Assembly (NCBI GenBank): GCA_011799875.1 | Contig: CM022303.1 | Span: 188,456,088 to 188,520,087 of the forward strand | Origin: Thinopyrum elongatum | Lineage: Eukaryota; Streptophyta; Magnoliopsida; Poales; Poaceae | Reading direction: 5' to 3' | DNA length: 64,000 nt | Shown here: positions 24,001 through 35,129 of the stretch, piece after piece | Layout: each line of letters begins with the position of its first letter | Position numbering within the stretch: position 1 is the first letter of the stretch | Position numbers and translations under genes: made by a program | The notes under the pieces: generated by a model | Database searches by the model: none | The model's input: only the letters and a program-made list of their open reading frames with translations | What the model was told of the DNA's origin: nothing

Positions 24001-25134
24001 AGGGCACGGAAAACGACGGGGTTAGGCGCGTTGGGTTGCTGGGGAGGCCCTGAGCGCGACGCGGGCTCGCACTGGACCAAGAGGTCGCCGAGGCTACGCC
24101 GGCGACGAGCTCGCGCAGTGGTGGTTCGGCCTATAGCGGAACGGGGTCTAGGGGGCTAACGGGGCGGCGCAGAGAGAGGGGAAAGAACGATAGGCTCACC
24201 GAGGGGGGCAAGAAAGGCCCGGCGAGGCCACGAAGCACAGGGGGGATGGCGAATCGAGGCGATGGTGCTCGCCGACGCCGAAGGGGAAGAAGAGGTCGGG
24301 GTGGCATGGCGGTGGCCTCCGTCTTGTGTCCGTCGGCGTGGTCGACGTAGGCGAGGTCGGCGACGAGCCTGGACTTGCCGCGGCGTCGAAACGAGCTCGG
24401 TGGCCGTGGTGGTAACGGCGGCGTGGCAGGGGTGGCGCTCGGGAGAGAGGGGAGCAGGCAGACGAGCGAGCGAAAAGAGAGGGAAGAGTGGGCGAGGCGA
24501 CCAGGGGGATGCAGGGGTGGTCGCCCTTATCCTCAGGGCTACCTGCCCCGTCGTCGTGTCGCCGTTCGGACGGCGAGTGCGCGCACGGCCACGGCCATGT
24601 CGACACGGGGAGGAGAGAGAGGAGGGAGATGAGGGGAGACGGGCTGGGCTCCTGCTGTTGCTAGTTGGGCCACCAGTGCACAGTGCTCTTCTGCCCCTTT
24701 TCTTTTCTGAGAAGAAATAGCTCCGGTAGAGTTATTTTGAGCTAGCAAATGATTTTTTGTAAAAAGCAGGGATGGCCACATAATTAGAATTGCAATATTA
24801 TTTGCTGCCACAAAAAGTTTGGAGGCCAAAGGAATAGGTTAGATATTTTTTTGAAATTGAAAAGGATAGATTAAGTGCTGCTGGACTACTGTTAAAATGT
24901 CCAGTGGCATTTTGGAAATTAATATGAAGTTGGTTTCAATTTTATAAATGCCTTGGGAATATTTGCAACATCATGAACATTTTTTTTTTGAAAGTTTGAA
25001 GAGATAATAATTTGACTTGCATTTAATTTGAATTTGAGTTGAATTATTTCCTAAGTGCAATTTATTTAGGATGATCATTATGACATGGCTAATTAATTAG
25101 CTTGATGACAAGGTTGAGACCTAGGGATGTTACA
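21001..25134 (-). repeat. 3' LTR of inner element (left copy)
   Basis: On the minus strand it starts TGTAACATCCCTAGGTC and ends GGTCATCACA. The plus-strand end TGTGATGACC differs from the other copy (TGTGACAACC) at two bases. It contains a GC-rich block (about 23750-24650) with Arg/Gly-rich open frames on both strands that recur in the other LTR. They are probably not genes. Confidence 0.95.
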
Positions 25135-25149
25135 AATCTCCTCCACTAC
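25135..25149 (-). other. Polypurine tract of inner element
   Basis: On the minus strand GTAGTGGAGGAGATT sits directly upstream of the 3' LTR. The corresponding outer tract reads AGAGGAGGAGAATT. Both are preceded by a TCGGGA(T/C)GAGA motif, which supports common descent. Confidence 0.85.
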
Positions 25150-28100
25150 AAGAAATCTCATCCCGAGATTTAAGTGGGGAAATAAGGAGTAACTTCGAGA
25201 GAACTGATCCTTATAGGATCGATTAGCTGGTGGACAATTCAGGGAATGCGGCAAAAGTTTCTCCCGAGTTGAAACTTAAGGAAACATAGAGAGCAAAGTA
25301 TGAACGTACAGTAAGAAGTATCATTCGAATGGACATTCTATCGATACCTGAACAAAGTGTGAACAGGGGTTCAGGGTATCAGGAGTAGATCATCTCTCGA
25401 GGGGTGGCTTGGAATAACACACAAAACTAAGAGCAAAAGGATGCTTCAGAATCAAGTATGTTAAAGGAGAGTCAGGTTCCAATCCTGTGGAACTGTGGAG
25501 GGGTGTCGATCAAGAGTAGGGAGAACGGTGACATCTTACCGGTCATGACATCAGGGTATGTCAGAGGATAGTCTGTCATTTATGTCGGTAACAAGGTCGG
25601 TACCAAGGGCGAGGGACGAAGAGAACCATTTTCCTGCTCGTTGAACGAGGCGGACCAAAAGGCAAAGTTCTCGTCCATCGGTGGTTACCGGAATGTCTTC
25701 GACGATAGTAACAGGGTCTCACTGACAGGGTTGTAGACCGATACGTTTTCATAAGCAGAGAATTTATTTCTGCCCAGATAAATTAGATTACAGGAAAGGT
25801 TAAACAAAACAATGGAAAGGAAAATGTGTTTGCACACATGAACTAGGGGTATCTCATTTCCCATGGATAAACGGGGCATGATACACCTGATAGATCAACA
25901 AGTCCAAAAGCATTTAGACAAAGGGGCGAGGAAAGAATTATGATGTTTACCCAAACATCAGTGTTTGGGATAATTGATTAAGGAACAGGTGGTATGGATC
26001 TTCCACTGTTCTAAAGGACAATCAGAATACCGTAGTCATGCTTCGAGGAAGCAATAACATAATGTTTCAGTTAAGGGTTGAAGCAGAAGATCTCAAGGAA
26101 TTCAAAGGATCATTTCCTAGAATATCACGACTAGGTCTTTGTTGGTAAGAAGTCAAAGGATGTTATCGATGATATCACAAATCATCAAGGGGCAAAGATG
26201 GTATTTCTAGCCATGAATTTGATAGGCATCTCCGAGGAAGTCAAAGCATGGACGGTGATCACGACAAATTTGTCGAGAGGTTTCTATGAAGATGCCATCG
26301 AGCAGCGATGACATCAAGCAAAAGAAATGATGCAACGAAAGGTTATTGGAATCACGGGTACGACACAAGCATCGAAATCAAGCTTGTTGTTCGAGGTGAA
26401 ATGATAAGGTGAGGAAGATCGACGTAAGCTTCGCTCATCGTCGGAAGTTGCTCCGGGCATAAGGTCCAGGTAGCACAGTTGAAAGTTGGCACGATGAAAA
26501 TATAGCCGATCAGGCTAGGGATGATGTGATGGGGTATTAAACTTCCCAGTAACAAGTACTAGGGGTAATACCGGAAGGTAAATCAGAGTAGAGGTTGGAC
26601 GGTGAAATGATCTGCAGAGGTCAAGTATTTAACTTATCCAGGAAATGGATTCAAGGAGAAAATATGGTCAGAACCACGATTGCAAAGGACCATTTCGTAG
26701 ATACAAGTTGAACTTGTACCAAGGAAACAATTGTTTTAAGAGAAGCTTCCATGATAAGTTCTACATCGTTTCCATGGGCATGAACACAAAGGTTCAAAGT
26801 CGACCCCCACTTCTTCAATGCACAACCTTTCATTCACTTCTCGTTTTCAAAGAAATTGTAGTGCTGAGAATTTATCTGGTGAAGCACCAGAAGAGTATGA
26901 CTCGCATAACCTTCGAGTTCACACGAATTAGGGAAAGCATAGGTTCAACCCATCGGGACATTTTACGAATCCATACAACCAACAACCAAAGTAAGGGTTG
27001 CGAGTTCGAAAGCAGAGTATCGAAGTCAAAGCAGGTGATACAATTTACCGGAGGTATCAAGTACCAAGAAAAGAGCTCACAGAATGTTTGAGTATGAAAG
27101 ATACTGTCGGATATTAATCTAACAGAAGATCAGGTAGACGACATAGGATCTGGCGTGAGTAGCGGCACTCAACCATAAGAGGAAGGATGTGACGGCATAG
27201 GATTATAGAAACATCGGAATAATCCGACGTTTAAGTACAAAGGATTCATGGTTCAGAAACGAAGGATCGGAAGCAAAAGATCTGATCAAAAGATGAGTAG
27301 GTTGGACAGAACTAGATGGACAACTTTGGTATTCCGTCTTGGAGAGATCTCCAACCATGTTTACGGGACATGTCCTGGTCAGAAGTCAGTCCCAAGTCAA
27401 TAAGGAGAAGGAATACACTACCTCTCCGTGCCATGCAATCTGGGCGGATGTACAGTCGGCAAGAAGTAGAGAATGATTCAGTGCCAAAGGCAATGTCAAC
27501 GGGGAAGGAACCGATAAGGTTCTTAAATTAGAAAAGAATCGGTCGGATAATTGTCCACAAAAGGAATCAAGTAATCCGTGAGAACTAATGGGGTAAGGTT
27601 TTAACGGCTGGTTCCACCTGAGAGTCCTTCGAGAAAGGACGGGAGGCAAGTACATCTAATTAAGGAAGCACTTGAACAATCCAGGTTTAAAATTCGGGGG
27701 GTTCACGAATTCCAAAGTCAGGAGTGACAATTAGTTCACCTGGGCAGAGGGACGAGTGATTTGTACAAGCTTAGCTAGACAATCAACCAATACTTGATTG
27801 GCCGAAAACCAGCTCATGACCGAAATGGTGAATGAGCCGGAAGGACGAATTCTAGGAATTGACGGATGATAGAAAGCGTTCGCAGCAGATTGTATTAAGG
27901 GACGCAAATGGCATTGACAAGGAATGTCCACGAAGATTACTAGACATAGGAAGCTAACCATAAGGTAAGCAAGTAAGAATTTTAAGGGCAATAGGCTGCA
28001 GAGGATTCTCGGAAGATCAGACGATATTTCAAAGTGTTTTAGGAATCATAGGAACAACTGGGGATGATCATATCCCCGGTAATGTGAGGAATTAACCGCA

Positions 28101-28578
28101 GTGCGAAAGAAGCTGCACGGCAGTAGGCTCAAAGGATTCCTGGATTATCGAGAAGTATTACGGGGTATCTCGCACATAAGTGAGTAACTGGGAATGAAGA
28201 TCCAAACGACAAGAATGGTTAGTTATCCACGGAGGTTAGTCGGTGGTCCGGAACTGCAAGGCAGTGGCACAGGGTCTCAAGAATAATCGAGGAGTATCTT
28301 CAGAGTCTTCTGATGAAGTAGTCGACCATCTGTGGTGAAGGGGCTCTCCGGGAGGAAGTGGTTACGAGATCCTAATGCCAGAGTTAACAAAATCATTTAA
28401 CCCGAAAGGAAGAGAGATCAGAGTTCCTAGAGTAAAGATCAAGAAGTAAAAGACCCTAATACCACCCAGTTGGCGACGTGGGCCCGTAAGCCACACAGCC
28501 AAGTTAGTAAAACAGTTTTCGACCACCAGACTCAACTTCGGTCAAGGAATTGGAAAGGGGGATACCTAGAGGCAGTCG
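25150..28578 (-). other. Internal domain of inner element, non-coding
   Basis: About 3.4 kb contains only short open frames, the longest 148 codons on the plus strand and without a recognisable domain. I see no DSGAS, YLDD, HHCC or DDE motif in any frame. Only about the first 110 bp after the primer site clearly resemble the outer element. The interior may be a rearranged or acquired sequence, as in large retrotransposon derivatives (LARDs). Confidence 0.8.
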
Positions 28579-28590
28579 GCTCTGATACCA
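28579..28590 (-). other. Primer-binding site of inner element
   Basis: On the minus strand this reads TGGTATCAGAGC, identical to the outer element's site, starting three bases after the 5' LTR. Confidence 0.93.
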
Positions 28591-28593
28591 ACC

Positions 28594-31500
28594 TGTGACA
28601 ACCCCGGCTTAATCGTGCACTAATCATACACGCAAATGCGCATGATCAAGCCTAAGGACTCACTTGAAGATATCACAACACAACTCTAAAACATAAATAA
28701 AGTCATACAAGCTTTATATTACAAGCCAGGGCCTCGAGGGCTCGAATACATAGCTCGATGGCATACAAGCGTCAGCGAAAGCATCAGATATCTGAGTACA
28801 GATATATTACAGAGAGAGAAATAGGCCTTCACAGAGGCGGGGTAAAATAAAATACTACGATCGAAAGGCGTAGGCCTCCTGCCCTGGACCCTCCGATCCG
28901 ACTCCTGGTCGTCAAACGGCTCCTCGTAGTAGTAGTACTTGCCCGGCGGGTAGTAGTACTGGTCATCGGCTGGGGCTTCTGGCTCAGGGGCTCCGTCGTC
29001 TGGTGGCATCAAATGGAATATGGGGGAAAAAGAAAGTAAAGCAAACGTGAGTACTCATCCGAAGTACTCAGCAAGCAAGGATCTACACTACATATGCAAC
29101 ATTGTCAAAGGAATGGCTATAAATGTGGATTGGGCTGCAGAAATGCCAGAATAGAGGGGGAAAGCCTAGTCCTATCGAAGACTAGCATCTTCAACAATCT
29201 TCGACAGTCTTGCAGCAATAGAAGGGAGCAGATCAACGTAATGTAAAGTAGTAGTAGTATCATCAACCTCGACCTGAGATCCTTTCTCGACTCCCTGCGA
29301 GAAAGCAATCGCAGAGCCGTACTATCCAGATCTCATCTCATGTTCTAGTTGTACCGATCGGGATACAACTCCGAGTGTCCGTTACCGTAGGACAGGCTAT
29401 CGATAGAAGTTTCTTCCCTGCAGGGGTGCACCAAGTTACCCACCATGCTCGCTTAACTCCGGCCGGACACACTTTTCTGGGTCATGCCCGGCCTCGGCTA
29501 AGCAACACGCCGCAACCCGACCTAGGCTTATAAGAGAGGTCAGCACGCCGGACTAAACCTATGCCCCCAGGGGTCTTGGGCCATCGCCCCGGGAACTCCT
29601 GCACGTTACGGGGCCACCGAGAGTAGACCTAGCAACCCCTTATACAAGCGCGGTTGCGTTCCCTGTCCAACTCGGCGTGCGCCGCTCCTTACTGACGTCA
29701 AACAAGCTTCGGCTGATGTATACGACGCAGAACACCCATACTATGCCCACGTGATGGTTAGTGCTATCGGGCCAGAGGCCCCTCGGATCAAATATCCAAA
29801 CCGTAGTGGATTAGGAGCGCGCGGAAATGAGCAGAGACTCACGATCGATGTGACCCCGTCGCCCCGTCTCGAGGACTTGCGGCAAGGGCTAAGAATGCCC
29901 GGCCACACCTCGTGTTATCTCGCGGGCACCATCCAGGCCAACCCGACTCCACATCACTTCGCATTAAGCTCGCGCGGGTACCCCTCAGGGCCGACCCGTC
30001 TTTAGTAACATGGTTTAGTGCAAGTCAACTCAACAACAGTATCTGTGTGTCTGACACCAGGGGAGCCCTGAGGAATCACCCTCGATGGAACCCCACCTGA
30101 TGTTACAGTCAAGGTGAACGAAGGAGGAATCACCCTCGAGGTCCACACTTGAGGAGTTGCGCGACGATGTCGTTATCGGGGGTGGTGTAGGAGGAATCAC
30201 CCTCGCTTACCACGACCGAGTAACTAACCTACAAGGTTAACATCAGAAGTGCTGACGAGGTATCACCCTCGGCACTCGACGGTAACCCAGCAGTGTCGGC
30301 AACTAGGGGGGAAGTGATGTGCCGTGCTAGGGTCTGGTCTTCAATCCCGATGATCGGGTCTTCTGATATCCAGCGGGGCAGTCGGGATCAAGTGGGGGTC
30401 TCTAATAGGTCTCTACCCAGCCTATGCTAAACAGTCTAGGATAACCAGCAAGGTAGCAAGGCAGGTTACAATAAACAGGCTATGCAGTAGATATAGGAAA
30501 ACAGTAGCAGTAGCAGTTCTAATGCAAGCATAAGAAAGAAGAGAATAGGCGATATAGGCATGCTCAAAATGGGGGTGCTTGCCTGTTTGCTCGACAGGTG
30601 AAAAAGAAACTCCGATGGTGTAGTAGTCGATTCCCAGGTCATCAGCAGTGGCCTCGGGGTCTACCGGGAAGAGAGGGGGAGAAGAAACAATCTAAATACA
30701 TAGCAACAAATGTATGTCAATTACAATACGCGATGCTAGAGGTGGCCTATCGCAGTGTTACACAACACCGGTGAAGGAGGAGAACATCCGGGAATGTTTT
30801 CCCGAAGTCTGACCTTTCCGGACAGATGAAACGGAGGGGAATGGTTGTAGGTTCACTATGTTAGGGACGTGTGACAGACGAACGGTCTGTGTATTCGGAT
30901 GCGTCTCGTCGTTCTGAGCAACTTTCATGTATAAAGTTTTTCCATCCGGGCTACGGTTTATTTTCTACGGTTTTTCAAAGTTTATTCAATATTCTGGATT
31001 TCCTGGTTTTAGTATTAATTCGAAAATCATTTAATAGGAAATGCTATTGGTACACAGGGAAGTGTACCCAGTGTTGCAATCAGAGGCTGACATGTGGGAC
31101 CTGTGAGCTGAGTCAGCGCTGACTGGGCTCATCTTATCCAAAAGAATAGTGCAGGGGCCCCGCTTGTCATTGACTTGACATAATAACAGAGGTTAATTTA
31201 AACCAGGGTTTAATTAGATGGGTGGGCCCCCTGTGTCAGTGAGTGATGAGGTTAATGGGGTCGATTAATTAGTGCTAATCCTAATGCTACAGTAGACTGG
31301 CCCGCTAGTCAGTGGGTATTAGAGCTGGGATTAGTCGCAGGGCGCTGACACGTGGCCCCCACCGGAGTTTTAAACTCCGGCGCGCGCCGGCGTAGCTCCG
31401 GCGAGCATCAGAGGGGCGGCGACGCACGGATTTTGCGTACAGACGCCCATTTCGAGCGCCGCGACTACCCAGATGTAGTGTGTGATGCGGCGCATCCAAT

Positions 31501-32725
31501 GAAACCAATTACGCAGCCGGAGGCGGCGTAAATCGACGGCGGCATCCATTCTTGCGGCGGCCGGAGTTCGGTGGCGGTGGGTTCTAGCGAAGCAGGGCAC
31601 GGAAAACGACGGGGTTAGGCGCGTTGGGTTGCTGGGGAGGCCCTGAGCGCGACGCGGGCTCGCACTGGACCAAGAGGTCGCCGAGGCTACGCCGGCGACG
31701 AGCTCGCGCGGTGGTGGTTCGGCCTTGAGCGGAACGGGGTCTAGGGGGCTAACGGGGCGGCGCAGAGAGAGGGGAAAGAACGATAGGCTCACCGAGGGGC
31801 GCAAGAAAGGCCCGGCGAGGCCACGGAGCGCAGGGGGGGCGGCGAATCGAGGCGATGGTGCTCGCCGACGCCGAAGGGGAAGAAGAGGTCGGGGTGGCGT
31901 GGCGGTGGCCTCCGTCTTGTGTGCGTCGGCGTGGTCGACGTAGGCGAGGTCGGCGACGAGCCTGGACTTGCCGCGGCGTCGAAACGAACTCGGTGGCCGT
32001 GGTGGTAACGGCGGCGCGGCAGGGGTGGCGCTCGGGAGAGAGGGGAGAAGGCAGACGAGTGAGCGAGAAGAGAGGGAAGAGTGGGCGAGGCGACCAGGGG
32101 GATGCAGGGGTGGTCGCCCTTATCCTTAGGGCTACCTGCCCCGTCGTCGTGTCGCCGTTCGGACGGCGAGTGCGCGCACGGCCACGGCCATGTCGACACG
32201 GGGAGGAGAGAGAGGAGGGAGATGAGGGGAGACGGGCTGGGCTCCTGCTGTTGCTAGTTGGGCCACCAGTGCACAGTGCTCTTCTGCCCCTTTTCTTTTC
32301 TGAGAAGAAATAGCTCCGGTAGAGTTATTTTGAGCTAGCAAATGATTTTTTGTAAAAAGCAGGGATGGCCACATAATTAGAATTGCAATATTATTTGCTG
32401 CCACAAAAAGTTTGGAGGCCAAAGGAATAGGTTAGATATTTTTTTGAAATTGAAAAGGACAGATTAAGTGCTGCTGGACTACTGTTAAAATGTCCAGTGG
32501 CATTTTGGAAATTAATATGAAGTTGGTTTCAATTTTATAAATGCCTTGGGAATATTTGCAACATCATGAACATTTTTTTTGAAAGTTTGAAGAGATAATA
32601 ATTTGACTTGCATCTAATTTGAATTTGAGTTGAATTATTTCCTAAGTGCAATTTATTTAGGATGATCATTATGACATGGCTAATTAATTAGCTTGATGAC
32701 AAGGTTGAGACCTAGGGATGTTACA
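28594..32725 (-). repeat. 5' LTR of inner element (right copy)
   Basis: A near-identical copy of 21001-25134, same orientation, with scattered substitutions. It contains the same four motif copies (about 30070-30275) in the R-U5 part and the same GC-rich middle. It abuts the ATTAT duplication on the right. Confidence 0.95.
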
Positions 32726-35091
32726 ATTATCTCGACAAATTCGTCGTGGTATACCTAGATGATATTCTGGTTTATTCGAAGAATGAAGAAGAACATGCCG
32801 AACATCTTCGGCTTGTACTGGAGAAGCTGCGTGAACACCAACTTATGCCAAGTATTCAAAATGCGAGTTCTGGTTATCTGAAGTGACATATCTCGGCCAT
32901 GTGATTTCCAAAGATGGCATTGCCGTTAACCCAGAACGTGTTCAGGCTATTCTTGAATGGACTCTACCGAAGAATGTCAAGCAAGTCAGAAGTTTTCTCG
33001 GCCTTGCAAGCTATTGCCGTCGCTTTGTCGAGAATTTCTCAAAGATTGCTAAGCCTTTGACTGATCTACTTCACAAGGGCGTAAAGTTTGAGTGGACAGA
33101 AAAATGTCAGCAAAGTTTTCAAACACTCAAAGACAAGCTGACATCTGCCCCAGTACTTGCTCCTCCAGATTCTCGCAAAGATTTTTTGATCTATTGTGAC
33201 GCATCCCATGAAGGATTAGGCTGTGTCCTAATGCAAGAGCGTAAAGTGATTGCCTATGGGTCTCGTCAGTTGCGCCTGCATGAAGAGAATTATCCGGTAC
33301 ATGATCTAGAACTAGCTGCGGTCATTTATGCATTGAAGTTGTGGCGACATTACCTCCTCGGTAATCGTTGCGAGATCTACACGGACCATAAAAGTCTGAA
33401 GTACTTGTTCACTCAGCCATCTCTGAACCTCCGTCAGCAAAGATGGATGGAGGCCATTGCGGACTATGATTTGGGTATTTCTTATACCCCTGGCAAGGCT
33501 AATGTAATGGCTGATGCGTTGAGCCGTAAATCCTATTGCTGTGAACTTGAAGTCCAGCTAGAGCAACCACTTCTGTATGAAGAGCTTCGAAAGCTAAATA
33601 TCGAGATAGTTCCTCAAGGATACCTAAAAACCTTGGTTTTTGAACCAGACCTTGAGAAGGCTGTTAAGAGTGCACAAGCTAAAGATGCTGAAGTTGATTT
33701 GATGAAGAAAGATCTTCACCTTGAAAAGTAAAGGGATTTCTCGCTGTCAGAAGATGGAACCTTGTACTTCAGAGACCGCATTCTGGTACCTTGCTTCGAG
33801 CTAATGACTGACAAGGTCATGAAGGAGGCACATGATACACCGCTGTCTATTTATCCGGGAAGCACCAAGATGTATCGTGATCTTCGTCAAAGGTACTGGT
33901 GGTCTAGAATGAAGCAGGATATTGCTCGATATGTTGCTGAATGTGATGTGTGCCGTCGCGTTAAAGCAGAACATCACAAGCCTGCCGGAATTCTGCAACC
34001 ACTTCCTATTCCGTTGTGGAAATGGGATAAGGTTCAGATGGATTTCATTACTGGTCTTCCCAAGTCACAGAAGGGTCACGATGCTATTCTTGTCGTCGTC
34101 GACCAACTTTCCAAAGTTGCACACTTTCTGCCTGTCAAGGAGACGATCACTGCTAGTCAGTTAGCAGAATTATATATCTCCAGAATTGTTTCACTCCACG
34201 GTATTCCGAAGGAGATCAGTTCGGACCATGGCGGTCTTTTCACCTCAAAGTTCTGGGAAAGTTTCCAAGAAGCTATGGGAACTCATATCACCTGGAGTTC
34301 AGCATATCACCCCCAGTCCCAAGGCCAAGTCGAACGAGTAAATCAAGTGCTTGAAGACATGCTGCGAGCTTGCGTTATTTCTTTCGGCAAGAAGTGGGAA
34401 GAATCTCTCCCGTATGCCGAGTTCTCTTATAACAACAGCTATCAAGCCAGCTTGAAAATGGCCCCATTCGAAGTACTTTATGGACGTAAGTGTCGAACCC
34501 CTCTGAATTGGTCAGAAACTGGGGAACGACCGCTCGTGGCTCCGGATATTATTCAACACGCCGAAGAGTAAGTCCATATCGTTCGAGAAAATCTCAAGGC
34601 GGCTCAGGACCGTCAGAAGAGCAACTATGATCGCAAATGATGGGGTTTGACTTATCCAACCTGGTGATCAGGCTTATCTGCGAGTCACTCCTATGAAGGG
34701 CACTCACCGTTTCAGAATCAAGGGAAAGCTAGCTCCACGCTACATTGGTCCTTTCCGCATTGTTGCTAGACGTAGTCAGGTGGCATATAAACTGGAGTTG
34801 CCACCGCAATTCTCTTATATCCACGACGTCTTCCATGTGTCGCAACTTCGTAAATGCTTCAAGGAATCTCCGCACCGCGCAGTGGATCACGAGATGCTCG
34901 AATTGCAAGATAATCTTTCTTATAAGGAGCATCCGATCCGCATTCTCAATGAAGCTGAACGTCGGACCCGTCAGAAGGTTACCAAGTTCCTGAAAGTGCA
35001 GTGGTCTAATCATACAGAAGATGAAGCCATTTGGGAATGCGAGGATCATCTTCGCAAGGAATACCCCGACCTCTTTTCTTCTACCTCCTGA
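32726..35091 (+). pseudogene. Ty3/gypsy pol, second part: RT active site, RNase H, integrase, chromodomain
   Basis: RT resumes with [17 protein letters not shown], so the YLDD site is intact. A one-base loss near 32845 shifts the frame. RT thumb and RNase H follow ([34 protein letters not shown]), then TAA near 33729 and integrase. In the zinc module the usual HPG histidine is Tyr (SIYPGS), while CDVC is kept. Catalytic-core motifs MDFITGLP, SSDHGG and QGQVERVNQ remain. Stops occur at 34569 (fits CAA to TAA) and near 34638 (fits CGA to TGA), with a one-base insertion near 34655. The C-terminal frame (34693-35091) has the GPFRI and FHVSQLRKC motifs and a chromodomain-like end. Confidence 0.93.
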
Positions 35092-35115
35092 ATTCTCGGG
35101 ACGAGAATTACTTTT

Positions 35116-35127
35116 AGAGGAGGAGAA
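35116..35127 (+). other. Polypurine tract of outer element
   Basis: AGAGGAGGAGAA lies just upstream of the 3' LTR, which begins at 35130. It primes plus-strand synthesis in LTR elements. Confidence 0.85.
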
Positions 35128-35129
35128 TT

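Larger units (their letters stand above)
21001..32725 (-). mobile_element. Non-autonomous LTR retrotransposon nested in the outer element's RT
   Basis: This 11.7-kb element has LTRs of 4134 bp (21001-25134) and 4132 bp (28594-32725) and target duplication ATTAT at 20996-21000 and 32726-32730. It has the same initiator-Met primer site as its host element and a similar GGAGGAGATT polypurine end. The 3.46-kb interior has no gag, protease, RT or integrase. LTR ends, R-U5, leader and polypurine tract resemble the outer element, so it probably used proteins of a Tekay-like partner. Sampled LTR divergence is about 1.5-2%, younger than the outer element. Confidence 0.93.

Noticed and set aside
24196..24720. 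136-152-codon open frames in a GC-rich block of the inner LTR
   Set aside because: They occur on both strands and in both LTR copies with low-complexity residues. This is expected from GC-rich DNA.
26645..27091. 148-codon plus-strand frame inside the inner element
   Set aside because: It lies on the strand opposite to the element, shows no recognisable domain and is isolated. A chance frame is more likely.
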